NCBI GenBank assembly: GCA_027492275.1 | Contig: JAPUFC010000087.1 | Coordinates: 1 to 37,713 of the forward strand | Direction of reading: 5' to 3' | Source: Mesorhizobium sp. | GTDB lineage: Bacteria; Pseudomonadota; Alphaproteobacteria; Rhizobiales; Rhizobiaceae | DNA length: 37,713 nt | Shown: positions 16,381 to 24,963 of the stretch, piece by piece | How the letters are laid out: each line of letters starts with the position of its first letter | Numbering within the stretch: position 1 is the stretch's first letter | Made by a program: the position numbers and the translations under genes | The notes under the pieces: generated by a model | Told to the model about the DNA's origin: nothing | The model's database searches: none | The model's input: only the letters and a program-made list of their open reading frames with translations

Positions 16381-16888
16381 CCAATCCTCCTTAGATATTT
16401 AATACGCATAAAGTTTTTACTCTTATGTTCCATCCCCAAACCGACGTCAACATTATTGTCCGTCCTGTCGCCTGAATGGCCTGCACCGGAGCACGGAAAC
16501 CGTCTCCATCCTTCAGCCATCAACGAAAATCAAGGATGGATAGAGTTTTCCGGGCCGCAAATCGCTTTGTGCACTCATCGCCGGGCCCGCCGCGTCAAGC
16601 GGCAAGGCCGCTCCAAAATGGACAGAATCCGTCGATTTCTCTTAAAGTCCGTTCAATTCCACGACGCACAGTTTCTTGTAACTCACGAAGGGAAGCGCTT
16701 CGTAGCTCACGCCGTACATTCGTCTTCGCCACAGCGACCGGTTTGGCCATCCGCCCTGCATGCGCTCCGATTCGATGATCTTTATGACCGAGTCGGTTTA
16801 TGGGGCTATCCACGGCATCATGGACGTTGTATTCAGGTTCCGTGACCAAGTCCTGCCACAGCAGATTTCGAGGTCGTTCGGGAGTGAA
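16381..16888. promoter_or_regulatory. 508-bp intergenic region between enoyl-CoA hydratase and TetR genes
   Basis: This divergent region has a lower GC content near the hydratase start. Close to that start is an inverted repeat, CATAA (16407-16411) and TTATG (16423-16427) with 11 bases between, a candidate TetR operator. The rest (about 16440-16800) contains short open frames with no recognisable protein; it may hold a long leader, a decayed gene or an unrecognised RNA. I see no convincing terminator in it. Confidence 0.45.
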
Positions 16889-17602
16889 ATGCCTAGAAAG
16901 AAAAAGACTTCGGAGGCGGTCGCCGAGGCGCCGCGCATAGCCCGCCCGCGCCTGTCCACGGACGACCAGAAAGAGCCGAACTTCAACCGGCGCGGCGAAG
17001 CCACTTTCGACCGTCTGATGCGCATCGTCGCCAGCATGTATCGCGAACGCGGCTATGAGCGCACGAGCATGTCGATGCTCGCCCGGCGCGCCGGGCTGAC
17101 GCCGCCGGCGCTCTACCACTATTTCGGGAAGAAGGAGGATATCCTCGCCGTCTTCCTGGAATACACGCTGAATGATCTTCGCGAAGCGGTGCAGCCGGCG
17201 CTCAAGAGCAAGACCTGGACCGCCAAGCTCGAGCGCTTTGTCAAACTCCTCGTAAAATGGCAGCTCAACCAGACGCCGTTCTCCGAGGCCTACGACCGCA
17301 TCTTCGAGCTCGGCCAGCTCCGCAACTCCCTGCCCGATCCCTATCGCGCCAAGGTGCTGGATCTGGAACGCGAAATCTACGAGGTCTGCCGGCAGATCGT
17401 CGCGGGCGGCATCGAGGCCGGCGAGTTCCGCGAGGTGCTGGTCGCGCCAACCGTCTTCGCGATCATCGCGCTCGGCGACTATACGCTGGGCTGGTACCGG
17501 CACGACGGCCCGCTGACCCATTCCCAGCTCGGCGACACCTATGCCGACCTGGCGATAGCCATGCTGCGAAAGAGCGACGCTCCGCGCCCCAGCGAGGACT
17601 GA
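16889..17602 (+). CDS. TetR/AcrR-family transcriptional regulator
   Basis: A 237-residue TetR-type repressor. The DNA-binding domain covers roughly residues 38-84, with the recognition part SMSMLARRAGLTPPALYHYFGKK. It has an unusually long charged N-terminal extension of about 35 residues (PRKKKTSEAVAEAPRIARP). The ATG at 16889 was preferred because GGAG lies just upstream and the extension back to 16760 has no family character. It is divergent from the enoyl-CoA hydratase operon and convergent with the MmgE/PrpD gene. TetR proteins of this kind usually sense acyl-CoAs or aromatic acids and repress neighbours. Confidence 0.9.
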   Translation: MPRKKKTSEAVAEAPRIARPRLSTDDQKEPNFNRRGEATFDRLMRIVASMYRERGYERTSMSMLARRAGLTPPALYHYFGKKEDILAVFLEYTLNDLREAVQPALKSKTWTAKLERFVKLLVKWQLNQTPFSEAYDRIFELGQLRNSLPDPYRAKVLDLEREIYEVCRQIVAGGIEAGEFREVLVAPTVFAIIALGDYTLGWYRHDGPLTHSQLGDTYADLAIAMLRKSDAPRPSED

Positions 17603-17660
17603 AGGCGCCGAACACCCGCCGCCCGTTCTGCCAAGCCTCATCCGCGTCCGCCCGCGCCCT

Positions 17661-19046
17661 TCAGCCACGAAGGGCGCGCGACACCTCCGCGACCGCACCG
17701 CCGGTCTCCAGGGCGCGAACGGCGGTCTCCACCGCCTCGATCCTGGCGTCCGGAAGCAGGCCGGCGCACATCTTGCGGAACTTCCCCACGATCTCGTCCT
17801 CCGAGCAGGGATCGACGGAGGTTCCATGCGCGTACCAGATCGTGCGGTCGAAGGAACGCCCGTCGACCGTCTGCAACTGGACCTTGGTTCCGAACCGGCC
17901 GGGATAGTGGCGGTCCACCTCCTCGTCGACATGCAGCTCGATGCGGTCGCTCATCGCCCTGACCCGCGGATCGTCGAGGTTCGGCGGCAGGAAGGCATTC
18001 GGATCGCGGATGTCGCCGACGAGTGCGAGCGCGGCGCAGAAGGGCAGGCTGTACTGGGCGTTCATGGCGTCGGTCGGGTTGCGCTCCGCGTTCTGGCTCA
18101 CCGCGCGGGCGTTGATGTTGACCTTGACGACGTCAACGTCCTGCGGTGCGAGAGCGCCTTCGGCGCGGATGGATTCCAGCGCCTGCGCCGTCGTGTGGAT
18201 GACGCCGCAGCAGGAATAGACCTTGGTCCACACCCGGTCGATCGCCCAGTTCTCCCCCAGCCCCTGCGCGAGGAGTTCCGGCTGCGCGGTCGGCCCGCCG
18301 ACGACCTCGAGCAGGCCATAGCGGCCGTCGATCGCTTCGGCCGGCCCGGTCATGCCCCGGCTGGCGAGCTGCCAGGCGAGCACCCCGCCCTGCGCGCCGA
18401 GGCCGCCATGCACGCGCTTGATCATGCCGCCGGTGCCTTGCGTGAACGCCTTGATGCCCGACGAGGTGGAGGCGGCGATGCCCACCGCCTTGGCCATCAG
18501 ATCGTAGCTGGCGCCGGCGACCACGGCGCAGGCGACGGCGGCCCCGATCGGCCCGGCCACGCTGGTTGAGTGGAAGCCGGCCGTGTTGCAGGCCTGCCCG
18601 AGCGCCGCGCCGACCCGCGCCATCGCCTCGTAGCCGGCGATGATGCCGATGAGCAGCCTGTCGCCGGAGGCACCGATCTCCTCCGCGATCGCCAGCGCCG
18701 CCGGCACGACGACCGAGCCCGGATGCACCAGCGAGCCGAGCACGATGTCGTCCAGCTCGAAACCGTGGATCGACGTGCCGTTGCTGAGCGCGGCGCGCGC
18801 CGGCGTCACCGGCACGTCCGAGCCGAACAACGTGGCGCGGCCGCTCGACTTCTCCTCCAGCGCCAGCGCGCTGGTGATCTGCGTCCATTCGAAGCGCGTG
18901 CCGAAGACGCCGCAGGCGATGTTGTCGAGAAGCGCCAAAGACGCCGAACGCGGCGCGCGCGGCGACAAATCATCCCAGGACAGCGCGGCCAGGCGCTCCA
19001 GCATCTGCGTGCCCGGCAGCTTCAATCGCCGATCGACGTGATTCAT
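17661..19046 (-). CDS. MmgE/PrpD-family protein
   Basis: A 461-residue MmgE/PrpD-family enzyme. The family hallmark HGFELDD is at residues 94-100 and the VHPGS segment at 108-112, followed by FHSTSVAGPIGAA. Characterised relatives are 2-methylcitrate dehydratase (PrpD), cis-aconitate decarboxylase and iminodisuccinate epimerase, all acting on polycarboxylates. No prpB or prpC is present, so a methylcitrate-cycle role is unlikely. It is the last gene of the minus-strand operon from 23758, 27 bases after the EthD-like gene. A dehydratase or decarboxylase step on a di- or tricarboxylate intermediate is the working inference. Confidence 0.88.
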   Translation of the reverse strand: MNHVDRRLKLPGTQMLERLAALSWDDLSPRAPRSASLALLDNIACGVFGTRFEWTQITSALALEEKSSGRATLFGSDVPVTPARAALSNGTSIHGFELDDIVLGSLVHPGSVVVPAALAIAEEIGASGDRLLIGIIAGYEAMARVGAALGQACNTAGFHSTSVAGPIGAAVACAVVAGASYDLMAKAVGIAASTSSGIKAFTQGTGGMIKRVHGGLGAQGGVLAWQLASRGMTGPAEAIDGRYGLLEVVGGPTAQPELLAQGLGENWAIDRVWTKVYSCCGVIHTTAQALESIRAEGALAPQDVDVVKVNINARAVSQNAERNPTDAMNAQYSLPFCAALALVGDIRDPNAFLPPNLDDPRVRAMSDRIELHVDEEVDRHYPGRFGTKVQLQTVDGRSFDRTIWYAHGTSVDPCSEDEIVGKFRKMCAGLLPDARIEAVETAVRALETGGAVAEVSRALRG

Positions 19047-19073
19047 TGCATCTGCCCTTTCCAGCGTTTGTTG

Positions 19074-19751
19074 TCAGCGCGCCAGCCGCAAGAGTTGCTG
19101 CGCGTGAATACGGCCCATGACCGGTGCGCTTTTGGCTACCGCCTCGAAGAGCCCGGTGATCTGCGGGTCGTCCAGCGCCGCCCGCGAGGTCGCCTCCACC
19201 ATCAGCAGGCGATCGGGAAACCGGTCCGGCGGCCGAAGCCTCGTGCGCGCGGAGTTTCCGATGCCCGAACTGTTGGCGTTCTCCAGATCCCGGCGCGCCT
19301 CGAAAAGGCGCACCCGGACGATACCAATGCGCGAAGCGACGCGCGGACCATGCTCGCGGACCAGCGCCGCGACATCTCCTCCGGGACCGAACGCCGCGAA
19401 GCAGATGAAGCTCCCCTCGCCCAAGCCGAACTCGACTGCCGGCCGGGAGATGGACCGCAGCACGTTGCGGAAATGCGGGATGAAGCGGCTGCTGTTGGCG
19501 TCCGGCTCCGAGCGCAGCCTCAGATAGGAGGGCGAGGTCAGCACGTCCTCGCTGCCCAGCTCATAGAGGGTCAGGTATCGCGGCCCCCCGTCGATGGCCG
19601 AGAAGCGGCGTGCGGCCAGGAAGCCGTCTATCCCCTTCACGCGGTCGGGAATGTGTTCGCGCTGATACCATTCGTTGAAGGCCGCCTCGTCGGCCTCGGC
19701 CGCCAGGTCGGTCCACACCATCAGCAAAAGGTCGGCGGGGGCGCTGGCCAA
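19074..19751 (-). CDS. Two-domain EthD-like barrel protein 3
   Basis: A 225-residue protein with a ferredoxin-like first domain (LLLMVWTDL, FNEWYQREHIPDRV, GFLAARRF) and a related second half (from about residue 110). The WYxxEH and RRF pattern matches the protein at 20732 and, more distantly, the two small ones at 14514 and 15046. The only usable start is TTG at 19751, one codon after the TAG stop of the upstream reductase gene and in the same reading frame. Its function is unknown; the operon places it with a flavin reductase, a ThDP enzyme and a PrpD-like protein. Confidence 0.72.
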   Translation of the reverse strand: MASAPADLLLMVWTDLAAEADEAAFNEWYQREHIPDRVKGIDGFLAARRFSAIDGGPRYLTLYELGSEDVLTSPSYLRLRSEPDANSSRFIPHFRNVLRSISRPAVEFGLGEGSFICFAAFGPGGDVAALVREHGPRVASRIGIVRVRLFEARRDLENANSSGIGNSARTRLRPPDRFPDRLLMVEATSRAALDDPQITGLFEAVAKSAPVMGRIHAQQLLRLAR

Positions 19752-19754
19752 GGC

Positions 19755-20735
19755 CTATTCTCCCGCCTCGCCTGACGCGCCGCGCGACAGCGCGCGCAGC
19801 ACCCGCTTCGTCGCCGCGATGTCTTCCGCAGACAGGCCCGCGATCTCCTCCGCCTCGAAGGCATCGAAATGACGCGCCAGCGCCTCGCGGCGCGCGCGTC
19901 CCGTTTCGGTCAGCGCGAACTTGCCGTCCAGCCCCTTGATGGCCAGCCCGTCGCCGGTCAGCGCGCGCACGGCGTCTTCGGCGGCCCCGCTTCCCAGATA
20001 GGTCGCGCGGGCGATCTCGGAAGCCGACGCGCCCGCCACATCGTAGAGGAAAGCCAGAATCCGGCTCTGGTTCGTCGTGATCCCCTCCTCCCGGCGATGC
20101 CGGTCGAAGGCGTCCGAGACGGAATTGTAGGCATGGAACAGCAATTGCAGCAGGAAGTCCGGTGCGACATCCGGGCGGCGGCCGCCGCCGCGCGCCGGCT
20201 GCTCGATGTCGCGGCCGGGGTGCTCGCGCGTCACGGCGAAGCGGCCGCGCGCGAAGACAAGCCCGTCACGGTCATGACGCGCGAAGCGCAGCACGCGGCC
20301 TAGGAGGATGACATGGTCGCCGCCGTCCATCGCGGCCTCCAGGGCGCATTCGAAGGTCGCCGCCCCGCCCGCCAGCACGGGCGCGCCGCCCTTGCCCGGC
20401 TGCCAGTCGATCCCCGCGAACTTGTCGCCTCCCGACGCCGCGAATTTCTGGGCGATATCGGTCTGGTCCGCGCTCAGCACGGTGACGCAGAAATGGCCGG
20501 ATTTCGTGAAGGCCTCGAGCGCCGCGGATTCCCGCCGCAGCGACCACAGGATCAGCGGCGGCTCGAGCGAGACCGACGAGAAAGAATTCGCGGTGACGCC
20601 GAACAGCGCGCCGGCGAACTCGGTCGTGACGACGGTCACGCCGGTCGCGAACTGCCCGAAGCATTGCCGAAGCGAGCGGCCGTCGAAGGGCTGCGCGGTA
20701 TCGATGGCCTCGACGCGTCCCTGCGCGATGGTCAT
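19755..20735 (-). CDS. Flavin reductase fused to a MarR-like domain (HPAH C1-type reductase)
   Basis: A 326-residue two-domain protein. Residues about 20-175 are a flavin-reductase domain (GVTVVTTEF, GVTANSFSSVSLEPPLILW, GDHVILLGRV). Residues about 195-320 are a winged-helix MarR-like domain (ITTNQSRILAFLYDV, ASEIARATYLG, LTETGRARREAL). This architecture is that of C1, the reductase of p-hydroxyphenylacetate 3-hydroxylase from Acinetobacter baumannii. There the MarR-like part inhibits flavin reduction until the aromatic substrate binds. A matching oxygenase lies at 31456. The ATG at 20735 overlaps the upstream stop (ATGA); a GTG at 20744 is the alternative. The ligand is unknown. Confidence 0.87.
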   Translation of the reverse strand: MTIAQGRVEAIDTAQPFDGRSLRQCFGQFATGVTVVTTEFAGALFGVTANSFSSVSLEPPLILWSLRRESAALEAFTKSGHFCVTVLSADQTDIAQKFAASGGDKFAGIDWQPGKGGAPVLAGGAATFECALEAAMDGGDHVILLGRVLRFARHDRDGLVFARGRFAVTREHPGRDIEQPARGGGRRPDVAPDFLLQLLFHAYNSVSDAFDRHRREEGITTNQSRILAFLYDVAGASASEIARATYLGSGAAEDAVRALTGDGLAIKGLDGKFALTETGRARREALARHFDAFEAEEIAGLSAEDIAATKRVLRALSRGASGEAGE

Positions 20736-21412
20736 AGATGCCACCCGTGGATGGGCGCCACCGTGAACTCCGGCCTGTAGAGGCCGCGCACGAAGGGACC
20801 CTTGCCGCCGTGCTTCTCCAGCACATCGTCGCCGAGCGCCCGGCTCGCCGCCTGCTCAAGCCCTTCCGCGTTCACCCCTTCGACCACCACCGCCCAATAG
20901 GGAACCGGCACATGCGGACGCCCCGGACGCCGCTTCTCGCTCGCCTCGCGGTCGGCGATCAGCAGATGCCCGCCCACGACCTGCCCCATGTCGACAAGGT
21001 CGGGAAGCACGTCGTTCGCGATGAAGCGTTGCAACTCCCGTTCGCGGCCCGGCTCGGCATCGAAGCGCAGCGTCCACAGGAAGCCGCCCTGCCCCGCGCC
21101 GACGCTGGCGGCGACGCGGGACACGGCGGTCACCCGGTCGCGCACCACCTCGGTCGCCTGCGTCAGTTCCGTCGGATTGGCCAGCCTGTGCTGGTAGGCC
21201 GGCCCGACCAGCACCTCGAAACTTTCCACCTCGTAGAGGATCAGATACTCGCGGTCGCCCTTGATCGCCTTGCTGCGCCGTCCGCGCTTGAAGCCCGGCA
21301 CATTGATCCTCTCGATCATGTGCTCGCCATTGTGCCATTTGTAGAAGCGGTCCTTGTCGGAATCGTCGACGTTGCACCACTGTATCTTGGCGGCCGTTCC
21401 AGCCAGTGACAT
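20732..21412 (-). CDS. Two-domain EthD-like barrel protein 4
   Basis: A 226-residue protein like that at 19074. The first domain has DRFYKWHNGEHMIERINVPGF and a GRRSKAI strand; the second half begins around GGFLWTLRF and holds ERELQRFIANDVLPDL. Aspartate- and histidine-rich helices with the WHxxEH pattern resemble dimeric ferredoxin-like proteins of degradation clusters. The start at 21412 follows GGCGGAGAG and lies 12 bases after the ThDP gene. Its stop overlaps the reductase start. The presence of such proteins on both sides of the reductase suggests they handle its pathway intermediates, but this is inference. Confidence 0.74.
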   Translation of the reverse strand: MSLAGTAAKIQWCNVDDSDKDRFYKWHNGEHMIERINVPGFKRGRRSKAIKGDREYLILYEVESFEVLVGPAYQHRLANPTELTQATEVVRDRVTAVSRVAASVGAGQGGFLWTLRFDAEPGRERELQRFIANDVLPDLVDMGQVVGGHLLIADREASEKRRPGRPHVPVPYWAVVVEGVNAEGLEQAASRALGDDVLEKHGGKGPFVRGLYRPEFTVAPIHGWHL

Positions 21413-21424
21413 GACGCTCTCCGC

Positions 21425-23095
21425 CTATTGCTCGCCAAACCACACGCGGCGGAAGAGTTTCGACGGCACTTCCTCGTCGATATGCACGTTCCACAGCGCC
21501 GGCCGGTCGGATGCCTCGTAGCGCGAGACCAGATCGCCGAAACCGCCAAGCTGCGTGACGGTGGTCGCATCGAACCCGAAGGCCTTGCCCAGCCCCTCAT
21601 AGTCGAAGCGGCCATGCACGGCCTGGCTTGGGTCGCGTCCCTCCGAGCGGAACTTGTGCGCCTCCGCCGCATAGCAGCCGTCGTTCAGCACGCACACCGC
21701 CAGCTTGATGCCGCTGCGCGTCACCGTCTCCAGCTCCTGCACATGCATCATCAGGCTGCCGTCGCCCTCGACGAGCAGCACCTTGCCGTTGCCGCGCGCC
21801 GCCGCGATGCCGATGGCGGAGGAAAGCGCCGAGCCGATCGCGCCGAAATCGTTGATCACATGGATGCGGTCGGCCGGACGATTGCGCATATGCGACAGGG
21901 CGATCGAGAAGAAGTGGCCGCTGCCGACGATGATGTCCCAGTCCTTGGGCACGGCGGCATCGATCTCCAGCATCGTCTTGCGCGGATCGACAACATTCGG
22001 TCTAGCGGGAAATTCCTTGGCGTCGGGCAGGCGGAAATCCGCTTCCAGCCTGTCCAGCAGGTCCTTCGTGCGCTGCCCGCTCGGCTTCGCGCCCCGCTTG
22101 CGCAGGCCGGCCGTGATCGCCTCGGCCGTTGCGGCCGCGTCGGCGCGGATCAGAAGGTCGGCGATCCGCAAGCCCTGGTAGAGGCCGCGCGGCTGCGTAT
22201 CGACATGAATGACCTGCGCGCCGGGATAAAGGTATCCCGCCTCCGTCGTGTAGTGGCCGAGCGCCGCGCCGAGGCCGATGACGACGTCGGATTCGGCGAA
22301 GATTTCGCGGGCGGTGTCACCGGCGAAGGCGCCGGCCGTGCCGAGCGACGCCGGATTGTCGTCGAACAGCCCCTTGGCCATCAGGCTGGTGGCGACGAAG
22401 GCGCCGGCGGTTTCCGCCAGCTCCTCGATCGCCTTCTTGGCTCCGGAGCGCGCGGCTCCACGGCCGGCGATGACGATCGGCCGCTCGGCGGACGCGAGCA
22501 TCTCCACCGCCCGCTCGACCAGCTCGGGATCCGGTGCGGGGCGCTGGAGCGTCGGCAGCACCTCCCGCGAGGGCTGGTAGGCCGGAACATGCGGATAGGC
22601 CTGTTTCTGCAGGTCCAGCGGCACGTTCAGAACCACCGGCCGGCGTTCGTACTGCGCGGCCCAGAAGGCCTCGCGCACATTGTCCAGCACCCGGTCGATG
22701 TGGCGCACGTTGATGAAGCGCGCGCCCGTCGCGACCGCCAGCGGGCCGGGATCGAACTCGTGGATATGATAGCCGGTGTTGGTCGGCGCGTCGCCGGCGA
22801 AGACGACCAGCGGCGTGCTGCCCCGCACGGCGATCGTCAGCGCCGTCGATATCTGCGTGAAACCTGGCCCCGAGGTCACCGAGGCGACGCCGACCTCGCC
22901 GGTGGCGCGGTGGTAGCCGTCGGCCATGGCGACGGCGCAATGCTCGTGCCGGGCATGGACGGTGTTCACGCCGTATTTCGTGGCCATGGCGGTGACCCAA
23001 TGCATGGTCGCCGTGCCCATCAGCGCGAAGTGGGTCTTGACGCCCTCGGCGACGAACGCTTCCGCCATCACCTCGAAAGTCTTCGCACTGCTCAT
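21425..23095 (-). CDS. Thiamine-diphosphate-dependent enzyme 1 (acetolactate-synthase-like)
   Basis: A 556-residue three-domain ThDP enzyme of the acetolactate synthase/benzoylformate decarboxylase superfamily. The cofactor-activating glutamate is E51 in RHEH, and the diphosphate/magnesium motif is GDG (residues 444-446) with N471-D472, a normal spacing. The middle domain keeps a nucleotide-like fold (RPIVIAGRGAARSG). Members decarboxylate 2-oxo acids or join two-carbon units; the substrate here cannot be told. The gene starts directly after the CoxG-like stop with no spacer. A paralog of the same length is at 32703. A true anabolic synthase is unlikely, because the small regulatory subunit is absent. 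Confidence 0.9.
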   Translation of the reverse strand: MSSAKTFEVMAEAFVAEGVKTHFALMGTATMHWVTAMATKYGVNTVHARHEHCAVAMADGYHRATGEVGVASVTSGPGFTQISTALTIAVRGSTPLVVFAGDAPTNTGYHIHEFDPGPLAVATGARFINVRHIDRVLDNVREAFWAAQYERRPVVLNVPLDLQKQAYPHVPAYQPSREVLPTLQRPAPDPELVERAVEMLASAERPIVIAGRGAARSGAKKAIEELAETAGAFVATSLMAKGLFDDNPASLGTAGAFAGDTAREIFAESDVVIGLGAALGHYTTEAGYLYPGAQVIHVDTQPRGLYQGLRIADLLIRADAAATAEAITAGLRKRGAKPSGQRTKDLLDRLEADFRLPDAKEFPARPNVVDPRKTMLEIDAAVPKDWDIIVGSGHFFSIALSHMRNRPADRIHVINDFGAIGSALSSAIGIAAARGNGKVLLVEGDGSLMMHVQELETVTRSGIKLAVCVLNDGCYAAEAHKFRSEGRDPSQAVHGRFDYEGLGKAFGFDATTVTQLGGFGDLVSRYEASDRPALWNVHIDEEVPSKLFRRVWFGEQ

Positions 23096-23758
23096 TCACA
23101 CATTCCTTTTCTTCGACGAGAAGAGCTGACCGAACCAGTTGGCGATCACTTTCCAGATCAGCGTCCCGGCCCCGATTTCCTTCGCCTTCACCGGCGCGGG
23201 CCTCGGCGTCGACACGGGCGCAGCAGCCTCGCCGGCTGCGTCGGTCGCGACCGCGTCGCTTGCGGCCGGCGCGGCCGCCACCACCTGCGAGATGTTCGAG
23301 GCGAACTCAGAAAGCAGGACGCGCGCGACATGCACGCCGCCGGCATTGGCGAAGGTCTCCAGCGGTCCGCTGACGCTGAACCCGCCGTCGATGGTCAGCA
23401 CCGTCTCGTTCGGCCCGTTCGGCGTCAGCGTGACGATGCCGGCCGCCAGCGCGCGCGACGCGCCGCGCTGGTCGATGCCACGGCCGTTGATCGTGCAGCG
23501 CATGGCCTCGTGGTCGTAGACGACATCCGCCTCGCCCCTGAAGACCGCGACGGTTGGTCCGAAGCGGACGCGGATCGTCGCCTGGTACTTTCCCTCGGGC
23601 GTCTTGCCGGTCAGCGTCGCGCCGGGAATATAGCCGACGACGCTCTCGACCTCCGTCAGAAGCGGCCAGATGCGGTCCGGCGGCGCCGCTATGGTGATCT
23701 GCTCCCTGACCGGCCGCAGGTTGGCGGCGATTGAATCGAGAGACGCTGGCGATGCCAT
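23096..23758 (-). CDS. CoxG-like SRPBCC protein with C-terminal hydrophobic tail
   Basis: A 220-residue CoxG/SRPBCC-fold protein. The START-like core (residues about 15-150) includes PPDRIWPLLTEVESVVGYIPGATL. An alanine/proline-rich linker leads to a hydrophobic, basic-ended C-terminus (GTLIWKVIANWFGQLFSSKK) that probably anchors it to the membrane. Classical CoxG serves aerobic CO dehydrogenase at the membrane, but no coxMSL genes are here. The start at 23758 follows GGAGC; an upstream in-frame ATG lacks support. It is the first gene of the ThDP/reductase/PrpD operon. A role in binding a hydrophobic or quinone-like ligand is inferred. Confidence 0.82.
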   Translation of the reverse strand: MASPASLDSIAANLRPVREQITIAAPPDRIWPLLTEVESVVGYIPGATLTGKTPEGKYQATIRVRFGPTVAVFRGEADVVYDHEAMRCTINGRGIDQRGASRALAAGIVTLTPNGPNETVLTIDGGFSVSGPLETFANAGGVHVARVLLSEFASNISQVVAAAPAASDAVATDAAGEAAAPVSTPRPAPVKAKEIGAGTLIWKVIANWFGQLFSSKKRNV

Positions 23759-23848
23759 GACTTGCTCCGTCGTCTTGCTTGGGCCGGGCGGGCGCACCGG
23801 TTTTGGAATTCTACACGATCATAGAAAAATCTCGACCGCCCGGCGATA

Positions 23849-23872
23849 CCTGTCCGCCATGCGGCGGACAGG
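23849..23872 (-). other. Stem-loop after binding-protein gene 23891-24901
   Basis: CCTGTCCGCC and GGCGGACAGG form a perfect 10-bp stem with a 4-base loop, 18 bases past the binding-protein stop on the minus strand. It lacks an immediate U-tract, though a short T-run follows about 20 bases later. It may terminate transcription or protect the mRNA end. Confidence 0.6.
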
Positions 23873-23890
23873 CGCTGGAAGAGGTTGCCC

Positions 23891-24901
23891 TCAATTGCCG
23901 TCCAGATCGTGGGCGCTGTCGAAGAACACGTCCTTCCAGGACGAGACCGTGTTGCGCATCAGGCCCGACTTCTGCATGTAGTCCGCGAATTCCTGGAACG
24001 CGGCCGGCTTGATGTCGAACTGGAAGGCTTCCTTCTGGTCGAGAAGCTGCTTGACGAACTCGACGCCCTGCTTCTGCGGCTCATGCTTGATGTAGATTTC
24101 GGCGGCTTCGTCCCTGTTCTTGTTCACGAAGTCGTTGGCTTCCTTGTAGGCCTCGACGACCGCCTGGAACAGCTTCGGATTCTCCGTCTTGAAATCCTCG
24201 CGCCCGTAGATCAGCGTCGCCGAGATCATACGCCCGAAAAAGTCCTTGCTGCGGAAGATCGGCCGCGCGCCGGCCTGCTGCTCCAGATAGCTGAACGGCA
24301 CGGTGGTCATGTGCGACTTGACCTCGGTCTTGCCTGACACAAGCGCCGCGAGCGCGTCCACGCTACCCATGGAAACCAGCAGCGGGTTGTAGTGGTAGCG
24401 GTTGTCCCAGCCCCTTTCCTTGGCCGCCTTCATCTGAAGGATCAGCGCCTGGGTCGAGGTCTTGACGTCGGTCATCGCGATGCGGTCGTTCGGCCCGTAG
24501 TCGTCGAGCGAATTGATCTTCGGGTCCACGGTGTAGAGGTCGCTCGAATAGAGCGCCGTTCCCAGGATGCCTTTCACCTTCTGCGCGCCCGAGGTCTTGT
24601 CCCAGGCCGTCAGCAGCGGACCGGTCGAGCTGCCGACGATGTCGACATTGCCCGACAGCAGAAGGTCGTTGCCGATCTGGCCGCTGTTGACGCGCGTGAA
24701 GGTGACGGTGACGTCGCCGAGCCCCAGCGCCTTGGCGTGCTTCTCGATCAGCTTCTGCTCCAGCACGACGTAGTGCGGCAGCAGCGTCAGCGCATAGGTG
24801 TGGGCGATGCGCACCTCCTTGGCTTCCGCCAGGGCCGAGCCGCTGGACAGCCACGACATCGTCAAGGCGGCCGCAAGTGCAATCGCATGTTTCTTCAACA
24901 T
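23891..24901 (-). CDS. Taurine/nitrate-type ABC substrate-binding protein 1 (NMT1/SsuA-like)
   Basis: A 336-residue periplasmic binding protein of the SsuA/TauA/NMT1-like family. It has a signal peptide with an AxA-type end (MLKKHAIALAAALTMSW...SALAEA), then EVRIAHTYALTLLPHYV, LLLSGNVDIVGSSTGPLLTAWDK and NPKLFQAVVEAYKEANDFV. A homolog at 27825 aligns along the whole length. This one has no permease or ATPase of its own next to it and probably shares those at 29680 and 30571. The start follows GGGGAGGAA. Substrate candidates for the family include sulfonates, aromatic acids and pyrimidine precursors; none can be chosen. Confidence 0.9.
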   Translation of the reverse strand: MLKKHAIALAAALTMSWLSSGSALAEAKEVRIAHTYALTLLPHYVVLEQKLIEKHAKALGLGDVTVTFTRVNSGQIGNDLLLSGNVDIVGSSTGPLLTAWDKTSGAQKVKGILGTALYSSDLYTVDPKINSLDDYGPNDRIAMTDVKTSTQALILQMKAAKERGWDNRYHYNPLLVSMGSVDALAALVSGKTEVKSHMTTVPFSYLEQQAGARPIFRSKDFFGRMISATLIYGREDFKTENPKLFQAVVEAYKEANDFVNKNRDEAAEIYIKHEPQKQGVEFVKQLLDQKEAFQFDIKPAAFQEFADYMQKSGLMRNTVSSWKDVFFDSAHDLDGN

Positions 24902-24963
24902 AAATTCCTCCCCTTGTTTGATCTGATTGGATTTTCGAGGCTCGCCCGCAAGGCGGCCGGTAG

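Noticed and set aside
16760-16888. An earlier ATG for the TetR gene at 16760
   Set aside because: The extra 43 residues lack family character and the ATG at 16889 has its own ribosome site.
17661-19046. Methylcitrate-cycle PrpD
   Set aside because: prpB and prpC are absent and the family covers several polycarboxylate enzymes.
23096-23758. Evidence for aerobic CO oxidation
   Set aside because: Only a CoxG-like protein is present; no coxM, coxS or coxL gene is in the window.
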